A stretch of DNA of 64,000 nt. Origin: an uncultured Burkholderiaceae bacterium (GTDB lineage Bacteria > Pseudomonadota > Gammaproteobacteria > Burkholderiales > Burkholderiaceae). The stretch lies in the NCBI GenBank assembly GCA_937871985.1, contig CALMPB010000384.1:1-64000 (forward strand). Direction: 5' to 3'. The notes under the pieces are model-generated. The model worked only from the letters and a program-made list of their open reading frames with translations. It was not told the DNA's origin and made no database searches. Shown piece by piece: positions 40,326 through 48,997 of the stretch. The number at the start of each line of letters is the position of its first letter. The first letter of the stretch is position 1. The position numbers were made by a program, and so were the translations under genes.

Positions 40326-40841
40326 GCGCCGGGAACATCAAGTACCGGCATGCGGGCCCAGGCAAGAGCCGCCTGCGCGATGAACGCACATGCACCGCAG
40401 CGGGGCTTATGTGGCTTGCGGAACTTGCCGGCCAAGATATTGCCTTGACAAAAAGGACAATCCAGCGTATCTTTTATTAGATAATTTTTACGCTATGCTT
40501 TGCATGCTTCAGTTGGTTCTTGAGTTGGCACACAAGATAAAACTGATGCTTTTTTGGGAATTTTTATCCCCCTATCCACGGTTCACACCGCGTCCCACGA
40601 GCAAGCCCTGCCACTCATCGTAGCGGCAAAGCCCTTCATCCCCATCAGCCAGCAAAGCAAACGATACAGCGCACAAGACGCGCTGCCATTGTTTTTTCCT
40701 GTACCACGCCATCGAATCGACGCTGCGCCGCGCGCCAACGCCAAGCCATCGGCGCTTCGATTCATCGTCCGCATCCAGCGCAGACCGGGCAGGCGCACAA
40801 TGCCCCACCCGGCTTCATCAATAGACTAAGGAGTCCCGTTT
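40326..40841 (+). other. Long gene-free leader region before infA
   Basis: This 516-nt stretch has no convincing protein gene. It contains an AT-rich core around 40440-40565 with a near-consensus promoter (40445-40473) reading rightward, then about 370 nt before the infA start codon. If that promoter drives infA, the mRNA has an unusually long 5' leader. A small RNA starting at the same promoter is the other option. Confidence 0.5.
40445..40473 (+). promoter_or_regulatory. Near-consensus sigma70 promoter upstream of infA
   Basis: TTGACA (40445-40450, perfect -35), 17-nt spacer, TATCTT (40468-40473, four of six for -10), followed by an AT-rich stretch. It points toward infA, 369 nt downstream. 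No other gene lies between. Confidence 0.65.
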
Positions 40842-41099
40842 ATGGCCAAAGAAGAACTACTTGAAATGCAAGGTTCCGTTACCGAAGTACTGCCCGATTC
40901 GCGCTTCCGGGTCTTGCTGGACAATGGGCATCCCATCATTGCCTACACCGGCGGCAAAATGCGCAAGCACCACATCCGCATTCTGGCGGGCGACAAAGTC
41001 ACGCTCGAAATGTCGCCCTACGACTTGAGCAAGGGCCGCATTACCTTCCGGCATATCGCTGGCCGCCCCCCCATGGCTCCCGCACGCCGGCACAACTAG
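40842..41099 (+). CDS. infA: Translation initiation factor IF-1 (likely additional copy)
   Basis: An 85-residue S1-like OB-fold protein that occupies the ribosomal A site during initiation. The IF-1 core [53 protein letters not shown] is intact. The last ~15 residues ([11 protein letters not shown]) extend beyond the 72-residue E. coli protein. AAGGAG precedes the ATG. It is not in the ribosomal-protein operon that normally holds infA in Burkholderiales, so it is probably the second copy these bacteria often carry. The stop shares CTAG with the convergent sixA-like stop. Confidence 0.92.
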   Translation: MAKEELLEMQGSVTEVLPDSRFRVLLDNGHPIIAYTGGKMRKHHIRILAGDKVTLEMSPYDLSKGRITFRHIAGRPPMAPARRHN

Positions 41100-41614
41100 C
41101 TTTTCGCCACGGCAAACCGCTCCAGAGCGCCGCTCTGCTCCGAAACCCTGCTCCATTCCGCAACCTCGAAATCGATCACAGCCAATCCGGCGGGGGGAAA
41201 CTCTTGCCGCAAACGGCTGTACGCGGTGCGCCCGCCCCGCCCCACCAATTGCAGAGCCAGCAATTGCAGTCCGGGGTTATGCCCGACCAGCAGGACGGTG
41301 GGCGGCTCGGACGAAACACCGCGCAATGTCTCCAGCAAGACGCTGGGGTGGGCTTCATAAATCCTGTCTTCGAAAATGGCCGGAACCAAACTGGGCAACT
41401 GCTTCTGGACGAGGCTCCACGTGGCGCGCGTACGCTGGGAGCCGGAAACCAGCGCCAGTTCCGGCAACAGGCTTTCCTGCGCCAGATACGCACCGATCTC
41501 ACCGGCCTCTTGCTCGCCCAAAGGCGACAACGGGCGATCGTAGTCCCTGGTATGGGGCGGACGATCGGCCTGGGCATGGCGCAACAGTAAAAGGCGGCGA
41601 AACGCAGCGGTCAT
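41096..41614 (-). CDS. SixA-like histidine phosphatase
   Basis: A 172-residue histidine-phosphatase-superfamily enzyme. The catalytic RHAQ motif is at residues 12-15 ([30 protein letters not shown]), and the second catalytic His is in [10 protein letters not shown]. SixA removes phosphate from phosphohistidine of HPt domains and PTS proteins such as NPr. The ATG at 41614 overlaps the thpR stop as ATGA, so the two are coupled; the longer frame to 41746 is a shadow of thpR. Confidence 0.87.
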   Translation of the reverse strand: MTAAFRRLLLLRHAQADRPPHTRDYDRPLSPLGEQEAGEIGAYLAQESLLPELALVSGSQRTRATWSLVQKQLPSLVPAIFEDRIYEAHPSVLLETLRGVSSEPPTVLLVGHNPGLQLLALQLVGRGGRTAYSRLRQEFPPAGLAVIDFEVAEWSRVSEQSGALERFAVAKS

Positions 41615-42159
41615 GAATGGCTTCCTGATTGAGTCGGACACTGGCGGGATGCCAGTATCCGGTAATGCGGCGAACCCGGCAAGGCCTTGACGGATCGGGC
41701 CAGCACCAACGACAGCGGCGCACAGCGTATGGGCTTCATCGGCCATTCGGAAATACCCTCCACCTTGCGCGCCAGCGTGATATGGGGCCGGAACGCCGCT
41801 TCCTGCGGAAATGCAATGGATTCTTCGCTGAGTTTATCCAGCAATTGCCGCCGCACATCGAACAGGCTTTGCGGAGGCGCCGTCATGCCCGCCCAGACGA
41901 GCTTCAAGCGGCTGAAGCACCCGTAGGTATCCAGCAGACACGTTATCTCCGGCAAAGACAAGTCAAACAGTATTTCCTTCAAGGCAGGCAAGGCCTCTTC
42001 CGGCTGCTCGCCGAGAAAGGCCAGGGTCAGATGAAAATCCTCGACGTGGGTCTTCCGCCCCGACAAGACCTCTTGCAGGCCCCGCAATTCCCGCGCAACC
42101 TCCGCATCCGGCCATAATGCATAGAACAGGCGTTGCCGTCCGGATGGCTGGACATTCAT
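41611..42159 (-). CDS. thpR: RNA 2',3'-cyclic phosphodiesterase / 2'-5' RNA ligase family
   Basis: A 182-residue 2H phosphoesterase. The two HxTx motifs are HLTL (43-46) and HITL (near 131), and the N-terminus RLFYALWPDAEV is typical of ThpR. It hydrolyses 2',3'-cyclic phosphates on RNA and can act as a 2'-5' ligase in vitro. It is the first gene of a two-gene leftward unit with sixA. Its start lies 58 nt after the thiM stop. Confidence 0.9.
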   Translation of the reverse strand: MNVQPSGRQRLFYALWPDAEVARELRGLQEVLSGRKTHVEDFHLTLAFLGEQPEEALPALKEILFDLSLPEITCLLDTYGCFSRLKLVWAGMTAPPQSLFDVRRQLLDKLSEESIAFPQEAAFRPHITLARKVEGISEWPMKPIRCAPLSLVLARSVKALPGSPHYRILASRQCPTQSGSHS

Positions 42160-42217
42160 CGTCTAGGCCCCGCCGCGGATTTTCAAGCGGCCTGCGAACG
42201 ACGATGCGGCCTGCGCT

Positions 42218-43054
42218 TCAGGCATTGCCGGCCTCGAGCCTCAGGCGCATGGAGAATTCGTTCCAGGTCATCAATTGCAAACCGTCCAGCATGCGGATCT
42301 GCAGCGCGCCGACACCCGCGCCCGCCTGCGCGACGGATTGGGCGGCCCATTCGCCCACGACGCCGAAATACGCCATAGCCGATGCAGTTGCCCGCCAGGC
42401 ATCCGGCTGCACGGCGGCGAAGGCGCCAATGACGGCGGTTGCCGAACACCCCATGCCCGTCACCTTGGTCATCCACTCGTGCCCGTTCGAAAGCGCCAGC
42501 CTGCGGCCCGCCGCGTCGACAATATGATCGACCGCGCCCGAGACGCACACCACGCAGGAATGCGAACGCGCAAGCCCGCATGCCGCTTCGACGGCCTGGT
42601 CGGACGCCGCCATGCTTTCCACCCCCTTGGTGGCCGCATCCAGCCCCGCCACGCTCATGATCTCGGAGGCGTTGCCGCGAATGACAGCGGGCGAACCGAT
42701 AGCCAGCAGCTCTTTCAACGCCGCGTTCCGGTACGCGGTTGCGCCGGCGCCGACGGGATCCAGCACTACCGGCACGGAAGCGCCCCGGGCTGCGCGAAAA
42801 GCCAGTTTCATGGACTCGACCCAATACGGATCGAGGGTGCCGATGTTCAACACGACCGCCTGGGCGATCCTGGCCATGTCCTCGACCTCTTCATGCGCAT
42901 GCGCCATGACGGGCGCGGCGCCCAGGGCCAGCAAGGCATTGGCGTTGTAGTTGGTCACCACGAAATTCGTAATGCTGTGCACCAGCGGCGCCCGGCTGCG
43001 CACAGCCAGGATGTCCGCCCATATGTCATCGGCGCTCAAGGTGGTTGGATTCAT
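42218..43054 (-). CDS. thiM: Hydroxyethylthiazole kinase
   Basis: Phosphorylates 4-methyl-5-(2-hydroxyethyl)thiazole in thiamine salvage. The 278-residue ribokinase-like protein has [31 protein letters not shown] near the N-terminus, [21 protein letters not shown] and the catalytic [16 protein letters not shown] block. The ATG at 43054 is preferred to a TTG at 43069. No thiD or thiE is adjacent and no TPP riboswitch is visible in the 105 nt upstream. It follows a BenE-type transporter gene in the same direction. Confidence 0.94.
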   Translation of the reverse strand: MNPTTLSADDIWADILAVRSRAPLVHSITNFVVTNYNANALLALGAAPVMAHAHEEVEDMARIAQAVVLNIGTLDPYWVESMKLAFRAARGASVPVVLDPVGAGATAYRNAALKELLAIGSPAVIRGNASEIMSVAGLDAATKGVESMAASDQAVEAACGLARSHSCVVCVSGAVDHIVDAAGRRLALSNGHEWMTKVTGMGCSATAVIGAFAAVQPDAWRATASAMAYFGVVGEWAAQSVAQAGAGVGALQIRMLDGLQLMTWNEFSMRLRLEAGNA

Positions 43055-43159
43055 CGTATGTTTTCGCAAGATGGAACTGGCATCATGATAACGCCATCGG
43101 CCGCCACGGCAGCGCTATGGCGTGCGCGGCATCCGGGCCCGCCGCGCCGAACCAGGGAC

Positions 43160-44338
43160 TTAGCCGGCCGCCGGCGCCTTGCGCGCCTTGTTCAAAACGA
43201 GATAGGCGAATCCGCCGATCACCACGCCCCAAAACGCCGACCCCAGCCCCAGGAAGGTCATGTTGGACGACGTTGCAAGAAAGGTGATGATGGCGGCTTC
43301 GCGATGCGCTTCTTCCTGGATCGCACTGACGACATTGGTTGCAATCGCCCCTATCAACGCCAGCCCGGCCAGGATGGCGACGAGTTCTTTGGGCAAGGCC
43401 GTGAACAGCAGGACTATCGTTCCGGCGAATGTCCCGCCTATCAGGAAAAACACGCCGTTGGCTATGCCGGCAATGTAGCGCTTGGAAGCGTCTTCATGAG
43501 CATCTTCCCCCGTGCACAACGCCGCCGTGATAGCGGCAAGCATTACGGTAATGCCGCCAAAAAAAGCAATGACAATGGATGCCAGGCTGCTAAGCGATAG
43601 GATTGGCCGTGCCGGCGCTTGGTAGCCGGACACCCGCAAAATAGCCATGCCCGGCAAGAATAACCCTGTAAGGCTGACCAGAACCAAAGGCAGCGCCAGG
43701 CTAAGCGTGCTGCTCCAGGTCCATTCCGGGCTGATGTACATGGGGGTGGCCAGCTTCAATTGCAAATTGCCGAGATGGGTGCCGCCAAGCAGAACCGCAA
43801 CCGTCACGCCGACAAGCAAAACCAGCACGATGCTATAGCGCGGCACAAGGCGCCGGAACAAAATGTAAGCGGCCACCATGCTCAAGGCCAGGGCCGGCAT
43901 GGTGGCAATCGACTTGAATGCATTGACTCCAAAATCGAACAGAATACCGGCCATCATCCCTGAAGCGATGCCGTTCGGAATGCTGCGCATAATCCTGTCG
44001 AACGAGCCCGAAATGCCGATAAAGAAAATAATGACGGCGGCCGTGATATAGGCGCCCACCGCCTCATTGATCGAAATGGCCGGAAACAAGGTCACCAGCA
44101 ATGCCGTTCCCGGCGCCGACCACGCGACGATTATGGGCATTTTCATGCGCCAGCTGAGATAAATGCCCACCACGGCGGGGCCAATTGAAATCGCCCAGAT
44201 CCAGGACGACATCATTTCGGGGGAAATACCCGCCGCATCGCCTGCCTGAAAGAAAATGACCGCTGGCCCGGCATAGGCGATAAGCACGGCCAGGAAGGCA
44301 GCCATTATGGCGGACACAGACCAATCTTTGCTTAGCAC
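43160..44338 (-). CDS. benE: BenE-family benzoate/proton symporter-like permease
   Basis: A 392-residue inner-membrane protein with about twelve hydrophobic segments. The N-terminal AAFLAVLIAYAGPAVIFFQAG and the central GSFDRIMRSIPNGIASGMMAGILFDFG and LCTGEDAHEDASKRYIAGIANGVFFLIGG segments are hallmarks of BenE. Known members import benzoate with protons. No benABCD genes are present, so the substrate may be another aromatic carboxylate. It sits 105 nt upstream of thiM in the same direction and is divergent from the DOPA-dioxygenase-like gene of the accessory catabolic region. Confidence 0.9.
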   Translation of the reverse strand: MLSKDWSVSAIMAAFLAVLIAYAGPAVIFFQAGDAAGISPEMMSSWIWAISIGPAVVGIYLSWRMKMPIIVAWSAPGTALLVTLFPAISINEAVGAYITAAVIIFFIGISGSFDRIMRSIPNGIASGMMAGILFDFGVNAFKSIATMPALALSMVAAYILFRRLVPRYSIVLVLLVGVTVAVLLGGTHLGNLQLKLATPMYISPEWTWSSTLSLALPLVLVSLTGLFLPGMAILRVSGYQAPARPILSLSSLASIVIAFFGGITVMLAAITAALCTGEDAHEDASKRYIAGIANGVFFLIGGTFAGTIVLLFTALPKELVAILAGLALIGAIATNVVSAIQEEAHREAAIITFLATSSNMTFLGLGSAFWGVVIGGFAYLVLNKARKAPAAG

Positions 44339-44491
44339 ACTGCTTCTCCCTTTTCGCCCTCTGTTATCGATCCTTTCGAAGGATTCTGCGCAATCTTCCC
44401 GCTACGAACAGATTTGAAAATCGTTGGGTCCCGTGTTAAATATCTTTAGATAACGCCCGCATAAGGGCAGGCCAATTTCACAGGAAACCAC

Positions 44492-44905
44492 ATGCCATCA
44501 CTGTCCTCAAGCGACCGTTCCGCCCTTTCGCTGAACAGCGATACGGTGCGCAAGGTCGTAGGGTACCACGCACATATCTATTTCAACGCACAGACACTGG
44601 AACAGGCACGCCGCCTGTGTACGGAAGCCGCAACGCGGTTTCCGATCAAAATGGGCCGTATCCACGAAAAACCCGTCGGCCCGCACCCCGACTGGAGCTG
44701 CCAACTGGCCTTTCGCGCCGGGCTGTTCGAAGAAGTCGTCATCTGGCTGTCCATGCATCGCGCCGGACTCGTAATATTCATACATCCAGTCACCGGCAAC
44801 GATCTCATCGATCATCGCGACTACGCTATCTGGATGGGAGCGGTCAGGCCGCTGAATCTTTCCGTGCTCTCCGGCCAGGACAAGCCAGTTTCGTACGAAT
44901 TCTAG
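44492..44905 (+). CDS. DOPA 4,5-dioxygenase-family protein
   Basis: A 137-residue small protein of the DOPA-dioxygenase-like family (PF08883 type). It shows YHAHIYFNAQTLEQARRL (about 25-42), HEKPVGPHPDW near 58, and MHRAGLVIFIHPVTGNDLIDHRDYAIWMG near 88. The conserved His residues are likely ligands of non-heme Fe(II). Fungal and plant relatives cleave DOPA in the 4,5 position; bacterial roles are mostly untested. It is the first gene of the accessory catabolic region and could cleave a catechol made by the HpaB-type hydroxylase (inference). Confidence 0.82.
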   Translation: MPSLSSSDRSALSLNSDTVRKVVGYHAHIYFNAQTLEQARRLCTEAATRFPIKMGRIHEKPVGPHPDWSCQLAFRAGLFEEVVIWLSMHRAGLVIFIHPVTGNDLIDHRDYAIWMGAVRPLNLSVLSGQDKPVSYEF

Positions 44906-45068
44906 GTGTCGACCCGCCGCATACGGATACGCGCCCGGCCCCCAAGAGCGCAGTCGCGCAATCGTCAAGAGTCCAGAGGAAACCTAAAGCGCTGCGCTGC
45001 GATCGTGGTGGATCCGCAACGATAGGCAGTACAATACAAAATTAGGTTTCTCGCAAAGATATCGAAAA

Positions 45069-45641
45069 ATGACGACCTCCGATTCAAAACAAGCTCTAAC
45101 AATTACGAAGCCGGCATTTCTAGTCAATGGTTCGGACGCCGAATTCCGGATATTGATCAACAGGCTGTTATATTTCTCGGCCCGTCTGCTTACCGTCCGG
45201 GACGGTTTCGGCGCCATCATCGGTCTTTCGGGCATTCAATACTCGATACTCATGTCGATAAAAGCGCTTTCATCCCAAGGAGAGGTGACAGTCAATCAGT
45301 TGGCCGAGCACCTGCACTTCAGCGGATCGTTCGTGACGATGGAAACCGGCAAGCTCCGGACTCGCAATCTGATTACAAAAAAGCGCCACGATCTCGATCG
45401 GCGCAAGATTGTTCTCGACATCACCGAAGCCGGAAAAAAGCTGCTAAGCGACCTTACCGGAACGCAGCAGGCCATCAACGACATCCTATTCGAAAACCTG
45501 AACACCCAGCAGGCCAAGATGTTGTACAACGTATTGGGCCAGCTGGTATCCAACTGCGATGCAGCCACATTGGAACTGTCACACCTGGTCTCTCGGCTCA
45601 ATATCCAGCAAGGAAGCTCTACGCGGAGCGGCGCTGTCTAA
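45069..45641 (+). CDS. MarR-family transcriptional regulator (1)
   Basis: A 190-residue winged-helix regulator. The DNA-binding part (about 60-125) reads EVTVNQLAEHLHFSGSFVTMETGKLRTRNLITKKRHDLDRRKIVLDITEAG, the standard MarR pattern with the wing at DLDRRK. MarR proteins commonly sense aromatic acids and repress nearby operons. An AAATTAGGTTT element 20 nt before its start recurs in the promoter of the HpaB operon, suggesting autoregulation and control of that operon. Base composition is more AT-rich than in the housekeeping genes. A second MarR gene lies 2.2 kb away. Confidence 0.88.
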   Translation: MTTSDSKQALTITKPAFLVNGSDAEFRILINRLLYFSARLLTVRDGFGAIIGLSGIQYSILMSIKALSSQGEVTVNQLAEHLHFSGSFVTMETGKLRTRNLITKKRHDLDRRKIVLDITEAGKKLLSDLTGTQQAINDILFENLNTQQAKMLYNVLGQLVSNCDAATLELSHLVSRLNIQQGSSTRSGAV

Positions 45642-45713
45642 CCGCGGCTCCGGTCACGCCTCGCCCACTGCCATCGACCACAGCCCAGCCGGCAAGGCAA
45701 ATGCCCGACGACT

Positions 45714-47051
45714 TCAATTTGCCAACTCCCTCTCCACCGCCAAGGCCACGGCCATCAGTCGTGCATCATCGCCACGAGCAGCCGATAGCATCAGCCCCAC
45801 AGGCAGCTCACCGGCCTCATGGCAAGGCAAGCTGAAGGAGCAGCCGTCGAGATAATTTATGGCGAAAGTATTTCGAAGCAGCAATCCATTGACTCTGAAA
45901 AACTCCTGATCAGATTCAAGCAAAGCGTCAATTGCCGGAGCCAGAATAGGAACCGTTGGGCAAATCAGGGCGTCAAAAGGCCGCAAAACACTCTCCGCGC
46001 GCCGAATCCACGACGCTCTGGCGTCCTGCATGTCGATGTAGTCCGCCGCACTTGCGGCCGCGCCGGCCTCGATCCGCTGCGCCACCCGCGGATCGTAGTC
46101 CTGGCGGCGGCATGCAAGCCTCCTGCGATGCACCGCGTAGGCTTCCACGGCGGAAAATCCACCCGGAGCGTTGAGGCTGCGAATCTCGGCAAGCTCTTTG
46201 AATGCAATGCTCTCCACCAGCGCGCCCGCGGCCGAAATCCGCCGCAACGCCTTTTCGAAGGCATGGGCCACGGCAGGCTCGATATCGTCGAACATCAGCG
46301 TTTCTGGAACCGCGAAGCGCATACCGACAAGAGGACGCGGCCTGACATCCAAACGATCGCCGGACAAGGCCGCGTCGACCGTTATGCAGTCCGCCACGCT
46401 GCGGGTCATTGCGCACACGGTATCCAGCGTGCGCGAAAGCTCGAACGCCCCGTTACGAGATACCCGCGATTGGGTGTTCTTGAATCCTACCAACCCGCAT
46501 AACGCGGCCGGTATCCGGATCGAACCGCCGGTATCGGAACCAAGGCCGGCGACAGCCAGCCCCAAGGCCACCGACACCGCCGCACCTGATGACGAGCCTC
46601 CAGGAATCCGAGGCGTGGCCTTGTCGGCCGGATTGACCGGCGTTCCATAATGGGGATTGATGCCCACGCCCGAGAAAGCAAACTCAGTCATGGTTGTCTT
46701 GCCAATGACAGCCGCACCCTGCAATCTGAGACGGGACACCGCCGCCGCATCGGCTTCGGGCGCGGCATCGTCCGCGCACACAATACCGCCGGACTGGGTA
46801 GGTTCACCCGCGACGTCATAAAGATCCTTGATTGAAACCGGCAGTCCCGCCAACGGCGCGAGCTTCGCACCCGCGGCGAGAGATTCGTCGGCAAACCGCG
46901 CGGCCGCCAGAGCCGCCTCAGCGTACTGCTTTGTGAATACATAACGGGCCGACGGCTGCGTCGCCCTTTCAAGCGCGCCGGCCACCAAACGCTCATGGCT
47001 CGTCTCTCCACGCCCAATGCGCGCGCGAAGCTCAGAGATGGTTTCAATCAT
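45714..47051 (-). CDS. Amidase-signature-family amidohydrolase
   Basis: A 445-residue amidase-signature enzyme. The Ser-cisSer-Lys triad is visible as Lys in LPVSIKDLYD (near 77), PGGSSSGAAVSVALG (near 150) and GSDTGGSIRIPAA (nucleophile Ser near 175). It cleaves an amide to acid and ammonia; the family cannot be narrowed further. I use the ATG at 47051, with AAGGA 9 nt upstream; the longer TTG start at 47057 is too close to that site. It is the last gene of the HpaB operon, so the pathway substrate may carry an amide or nitrile-derived group. Confidence 0.9.
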   Translation of the reverse strand: MIETISELRARIGRGETSHERLVAGALERATQPSARYVFTKQYAEAALAAARFADESLAAGAKLAPLAGLPVSIKDLYDVAGEPTQSGGIVCADDAAPEADAAAVSRLRLQGAAVIGKTTMTEFAFSGVGINPHYGTPVNPADKATPRIPGGSSSGAAVSVALGLAVAGLGSDTGGSIRIPAALCGLVGFKNTQSRVSRNGAFELSRTLDTVCAMTRSVADCITVDAALSGDRLDVRPRPLVGMRFAVPETLMFDDIEPAVAHAFEKALRRISAAGALVESIAFKELAEIRSLNAPGGFSAVEAYAVHRRRLACRRQDYDPRVAQRIEAGAAASAADYIDMQDARASWIRRAESVLRPFDALICPTVPILAPAIDALLESDQEFFRVNGLLLRNTFAINYLDGCSFSLPCHEAGELPVGLMLSAARGDDARLMAVALAVERELAN

Positions 47052-47089
47052 GATCAAGAGTCCTTACTCACTTAACGACGGCATGCCGA

Positions 47090-47815
47090 TCAGGCGACCA
47101 CAGGCAGAACATCGACGGCGTAGCGATGCACGATCGCGCGCTTGCGAACCGGGTCCTGCAGCGATATTTCCATCATTGCCGCCGGCCTGATGCCTTTGCC
47201 TTGCTGGTTGGGTATTGCACCGAGCGTCCCGCAAAACATAATATGGCCAGGTTCGGGGCCGGCATCGCCGCCTCCGAAAAAGCCGTCCCTCAAAGCTTCG
47301 AGCGGACGGATGGACGCAAGCGTGCCCCGTTGATACGAAACCCATCTTCCATCTTCGTAAATGCGGGACTCCAGTTGAAGCTCGTCCTGCCGGCCCGCGA
47401 CATCGCGCCAGCGCCACGCGGTGGTCGCCACCGGCTTGGGACACATTTGTTTGGAAACGGCTACCGAATAGCTTTCGACCGTACGGTCGGTGTGATCCGA
47501 CCCCACGGTCAGCCACCATTCGCCCTGAGCGAAAAACAGAACCGGCTCGGCTTCTCCCGAACTGTCGCCCCCAACGACCTCGACCGACGCCGCCTGGCTC
47601 AACAGATTCCGGCCGGCGCGGTAATACAAAGGCACGGTCGATGGCCGGGGAACGCCCAGCGCCTCCAGCTCTTCGATATGATGTTCGATTGCCGCAACGT
47701 CGCGGCCCGTCCAGCCGGCGATGATGAATCGCCCAGGCTCGACAGCCAATAGCCGTGTCGATGCAACATCCCCCGGCTCGAGGGACTCACTATAGAAATA
47801 AAGCGTAGTAGTCAT
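47090..47815 (-). CDS. DUF2848-family protein
   Basis: A 241-residue protein of the DUF2848 family, whose function is not established. Visible blocks are AGWTGRDVAAIEHHIEELEALGVPRPS, FAQGEWWLTVGSDHTDR near residue 103, and a late PEPGHIMFCGTLGAI segment. The late segment, with Gly and a G-T-L turn, recalls the fumarylacetoacetate hydrolase fold, so a hydrolase or isomerase acting on a diketo acid is possible (inference only). No ribosome binding site stands out before the ATG at 47815. It lies between the second MarR gene and the amidase in the operon. Confidence 0.75.
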   Translation of the reverse strand: MTTTLYFYSESLEPGDVASTRLLAVEPGRFIIAGWTGRDVAAIEHHIEELEALGVPRPSTVPLYYRAGRNLLSQAASVEVVGGDSSGEAEPVLFFAQGEWWLTVGSDHTDRTVESYSVAVSKQMCPKPVATTAWRWRDVAGRQDELQLESRIYEDGRWVSYQRGTLASIRPLEALRDGFFGGGDAGPEPGHIMFCGTLGAIPNQQGKGIRPAAMMEISLQDPVRKRAIVHRYAVDVLPVVA

Positions 47816-47853
47816 GGAATTTATATTGAAATTATGATCGGCAGCGGCTGTTA

Positions 47854-48570
47854 TCAGGAGCTCGCTGGTTCTTTTGCCGTGCGCCGCCTGCCGGCTTTTG
47901 CCCTGCCCTGGCCGCGCCCGCCCGACGGCAGAAAAGCCAATCGTTGCGTATCGGCCATTGTGGACATCACCTTGAGAGCGGCGACGGTTTGGCCAAATAC
48001 GCCGATCAGCGAACCCACGATACGCGCCAAATGCCGGAAGTCGGCCCGCGACAGTTGCGCGAACAAATGATCGTTGACCATAAGAAGCTCAGGCTCAAGA
48101 GCCAGGACTTTTTCGTAGCCAAACGGACTCAAGCTGAGCAATACGCCTCGCCGATCATCGGGATTCCTCTTTTTGAGGACAAGCTGGGCTTTAACCAGCT
48201 TCTTGACCTCGTTCGTTACGAACGCCCCGCTCACATTCAGCGTCATCGCCACTTCGCCTACGCTTATTCCGCTTTTCGCATGGGAATGCGCAACCACCAT
48301 CACAATGTTGTATTGTGGCGAGCTTACCCCCAGGCGTCCCGCCAGATACTGGCGCGCCGACTCGAGATGCGCGGCGACAACCGACATGTCGTAAAGCAAT
48401 TGGCGAAAAGTCCCGTCAGGCTCTTCGCCCTTTTCGAGCAATGCGGACAACGATACGGTGGCCGGCAAGGCTACCGCCGCCTCCGCGCTCTTGCGAACGT
48501 CCACAGCCGGCCACTCCACGCATGGGCTCCGCAAGCCGGCGACAGGCTCCGTGACGGGAAGGGTTTGCAC
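47854..48570 (-). CDS. MarR-family transcriptional regulator (2)
   Basis: A 238-residue MarR-type regulator with a ~40-residue N-terminal extension and a basic C-terminal tail (RGQGRAKAGRRRTAK). The winged helix (about 105-170) includes ISVGEVAMTLNVSGAFVTNEVKKLVKAQLVLKKRNPDDRRGVLLSLSPFG. The start is GTG at 48570, supported by AAAGGAG five nt upstream. Unusually, it is embedded as the fourth gene of the operon it may control, which would give feedback. It resembles the first MarR in layout (FVT at the recognition helix) but is a different sequence. Confidence 0.88.
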   Translation of the reverse strand: MQTLPVTEPVAGLRSPCVEWPAVDVRKSAEAAVALPATVSLSALLEKGEEPDGTFRQLLYDMSVVAAHLESARQYLAGRLGVSSPQYNIVMVVAHSHAKSGISVGEVAMTLNVSGAFVTNEVKKLVKAQLVLKKRNPDDRRGVLLSLSPFGYEKVLALEPELLMVNDHLFAQLSRADFRHLARIVGSLIGVFGQTVAALKVMSTMADTQRLAFLPSGGRGQGRAKAGRRRTAKEPASS

Positions 48571-48581
48571 GCCGGCTCCTT

Positions 48582-48971
48582 TCAGGCCGGATCGTAGTAA
48601 TGGGATTCAAGCAAATAGCACCCATTGACCGAGCGGAAAGGGCCATGCCAGGCTCCAGGCGGCCGCACGGCATATGTATAGCCCTCGAAGGAACTGCCGC
48701 CCTGGCCGTTTTTATCGGCGCCCACGGTCATATCGCCCTCGAGCATGAACACCTCCTCCCAGTAGTCATGCACAATGGCCTCGTAAGTAGCGAAACCCGG
48801 TGGAAAACGCAGGATGCGGGTACGACTCCCCTTCTTGTTGACGGTATCCAGGGATCCCGAAATAACGAGCTCCAAAGCTCCCGACTCGGGAGCATAGCCC
48901 GCAGGCAGTTGCCAGCCCGGCGCATTCAGATCAATTTTGTGAAACTCGTCATGAGCTTTTGTCACAGCCAT
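48582..48971 (-). CDS. Cupin-domain protein
   Basis: A 129-residue single-domain cupin. The first motif covers AIVHDYWEEVFMLEGDMTV (about 65-83) and the second RPPGAWHGPF (about 103-112); the His and Glu residues are candidate metal ligands. Small cupins in catabolic operons may be dioxygenases, isomerases or ligand-binding proteins. It lies 26 nt after the flavin reductase gene in the same operon. The pathway has no other certain ring-cleavage enzyme on this transcript, so a ring-opening role deserves testing. Confidence 0.82.
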   Translation of the reverse strand: MAVTKAHDEFHKIDLNAPGWQLPAGYAPESGALELVISGSLDTVNKKGSRTRILRFPPGFATYEAIVHDYWEEVFMLEGDMTVGADKNGQGGSSFEGYTYAVRPPGAWHGPFRSVNGCYLLESHYYDPA

Positions 48972-48997
48972 TTTATGTACTCCTAAAGTTAAAAAAA

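Noticed and set aside
43055..43159. Possible TPP riboswitch before thiM.
   Set aside because: The conserved CUGAGA and ACCUGAUCUGG-type elements are not present in the spacer on the coding strand.
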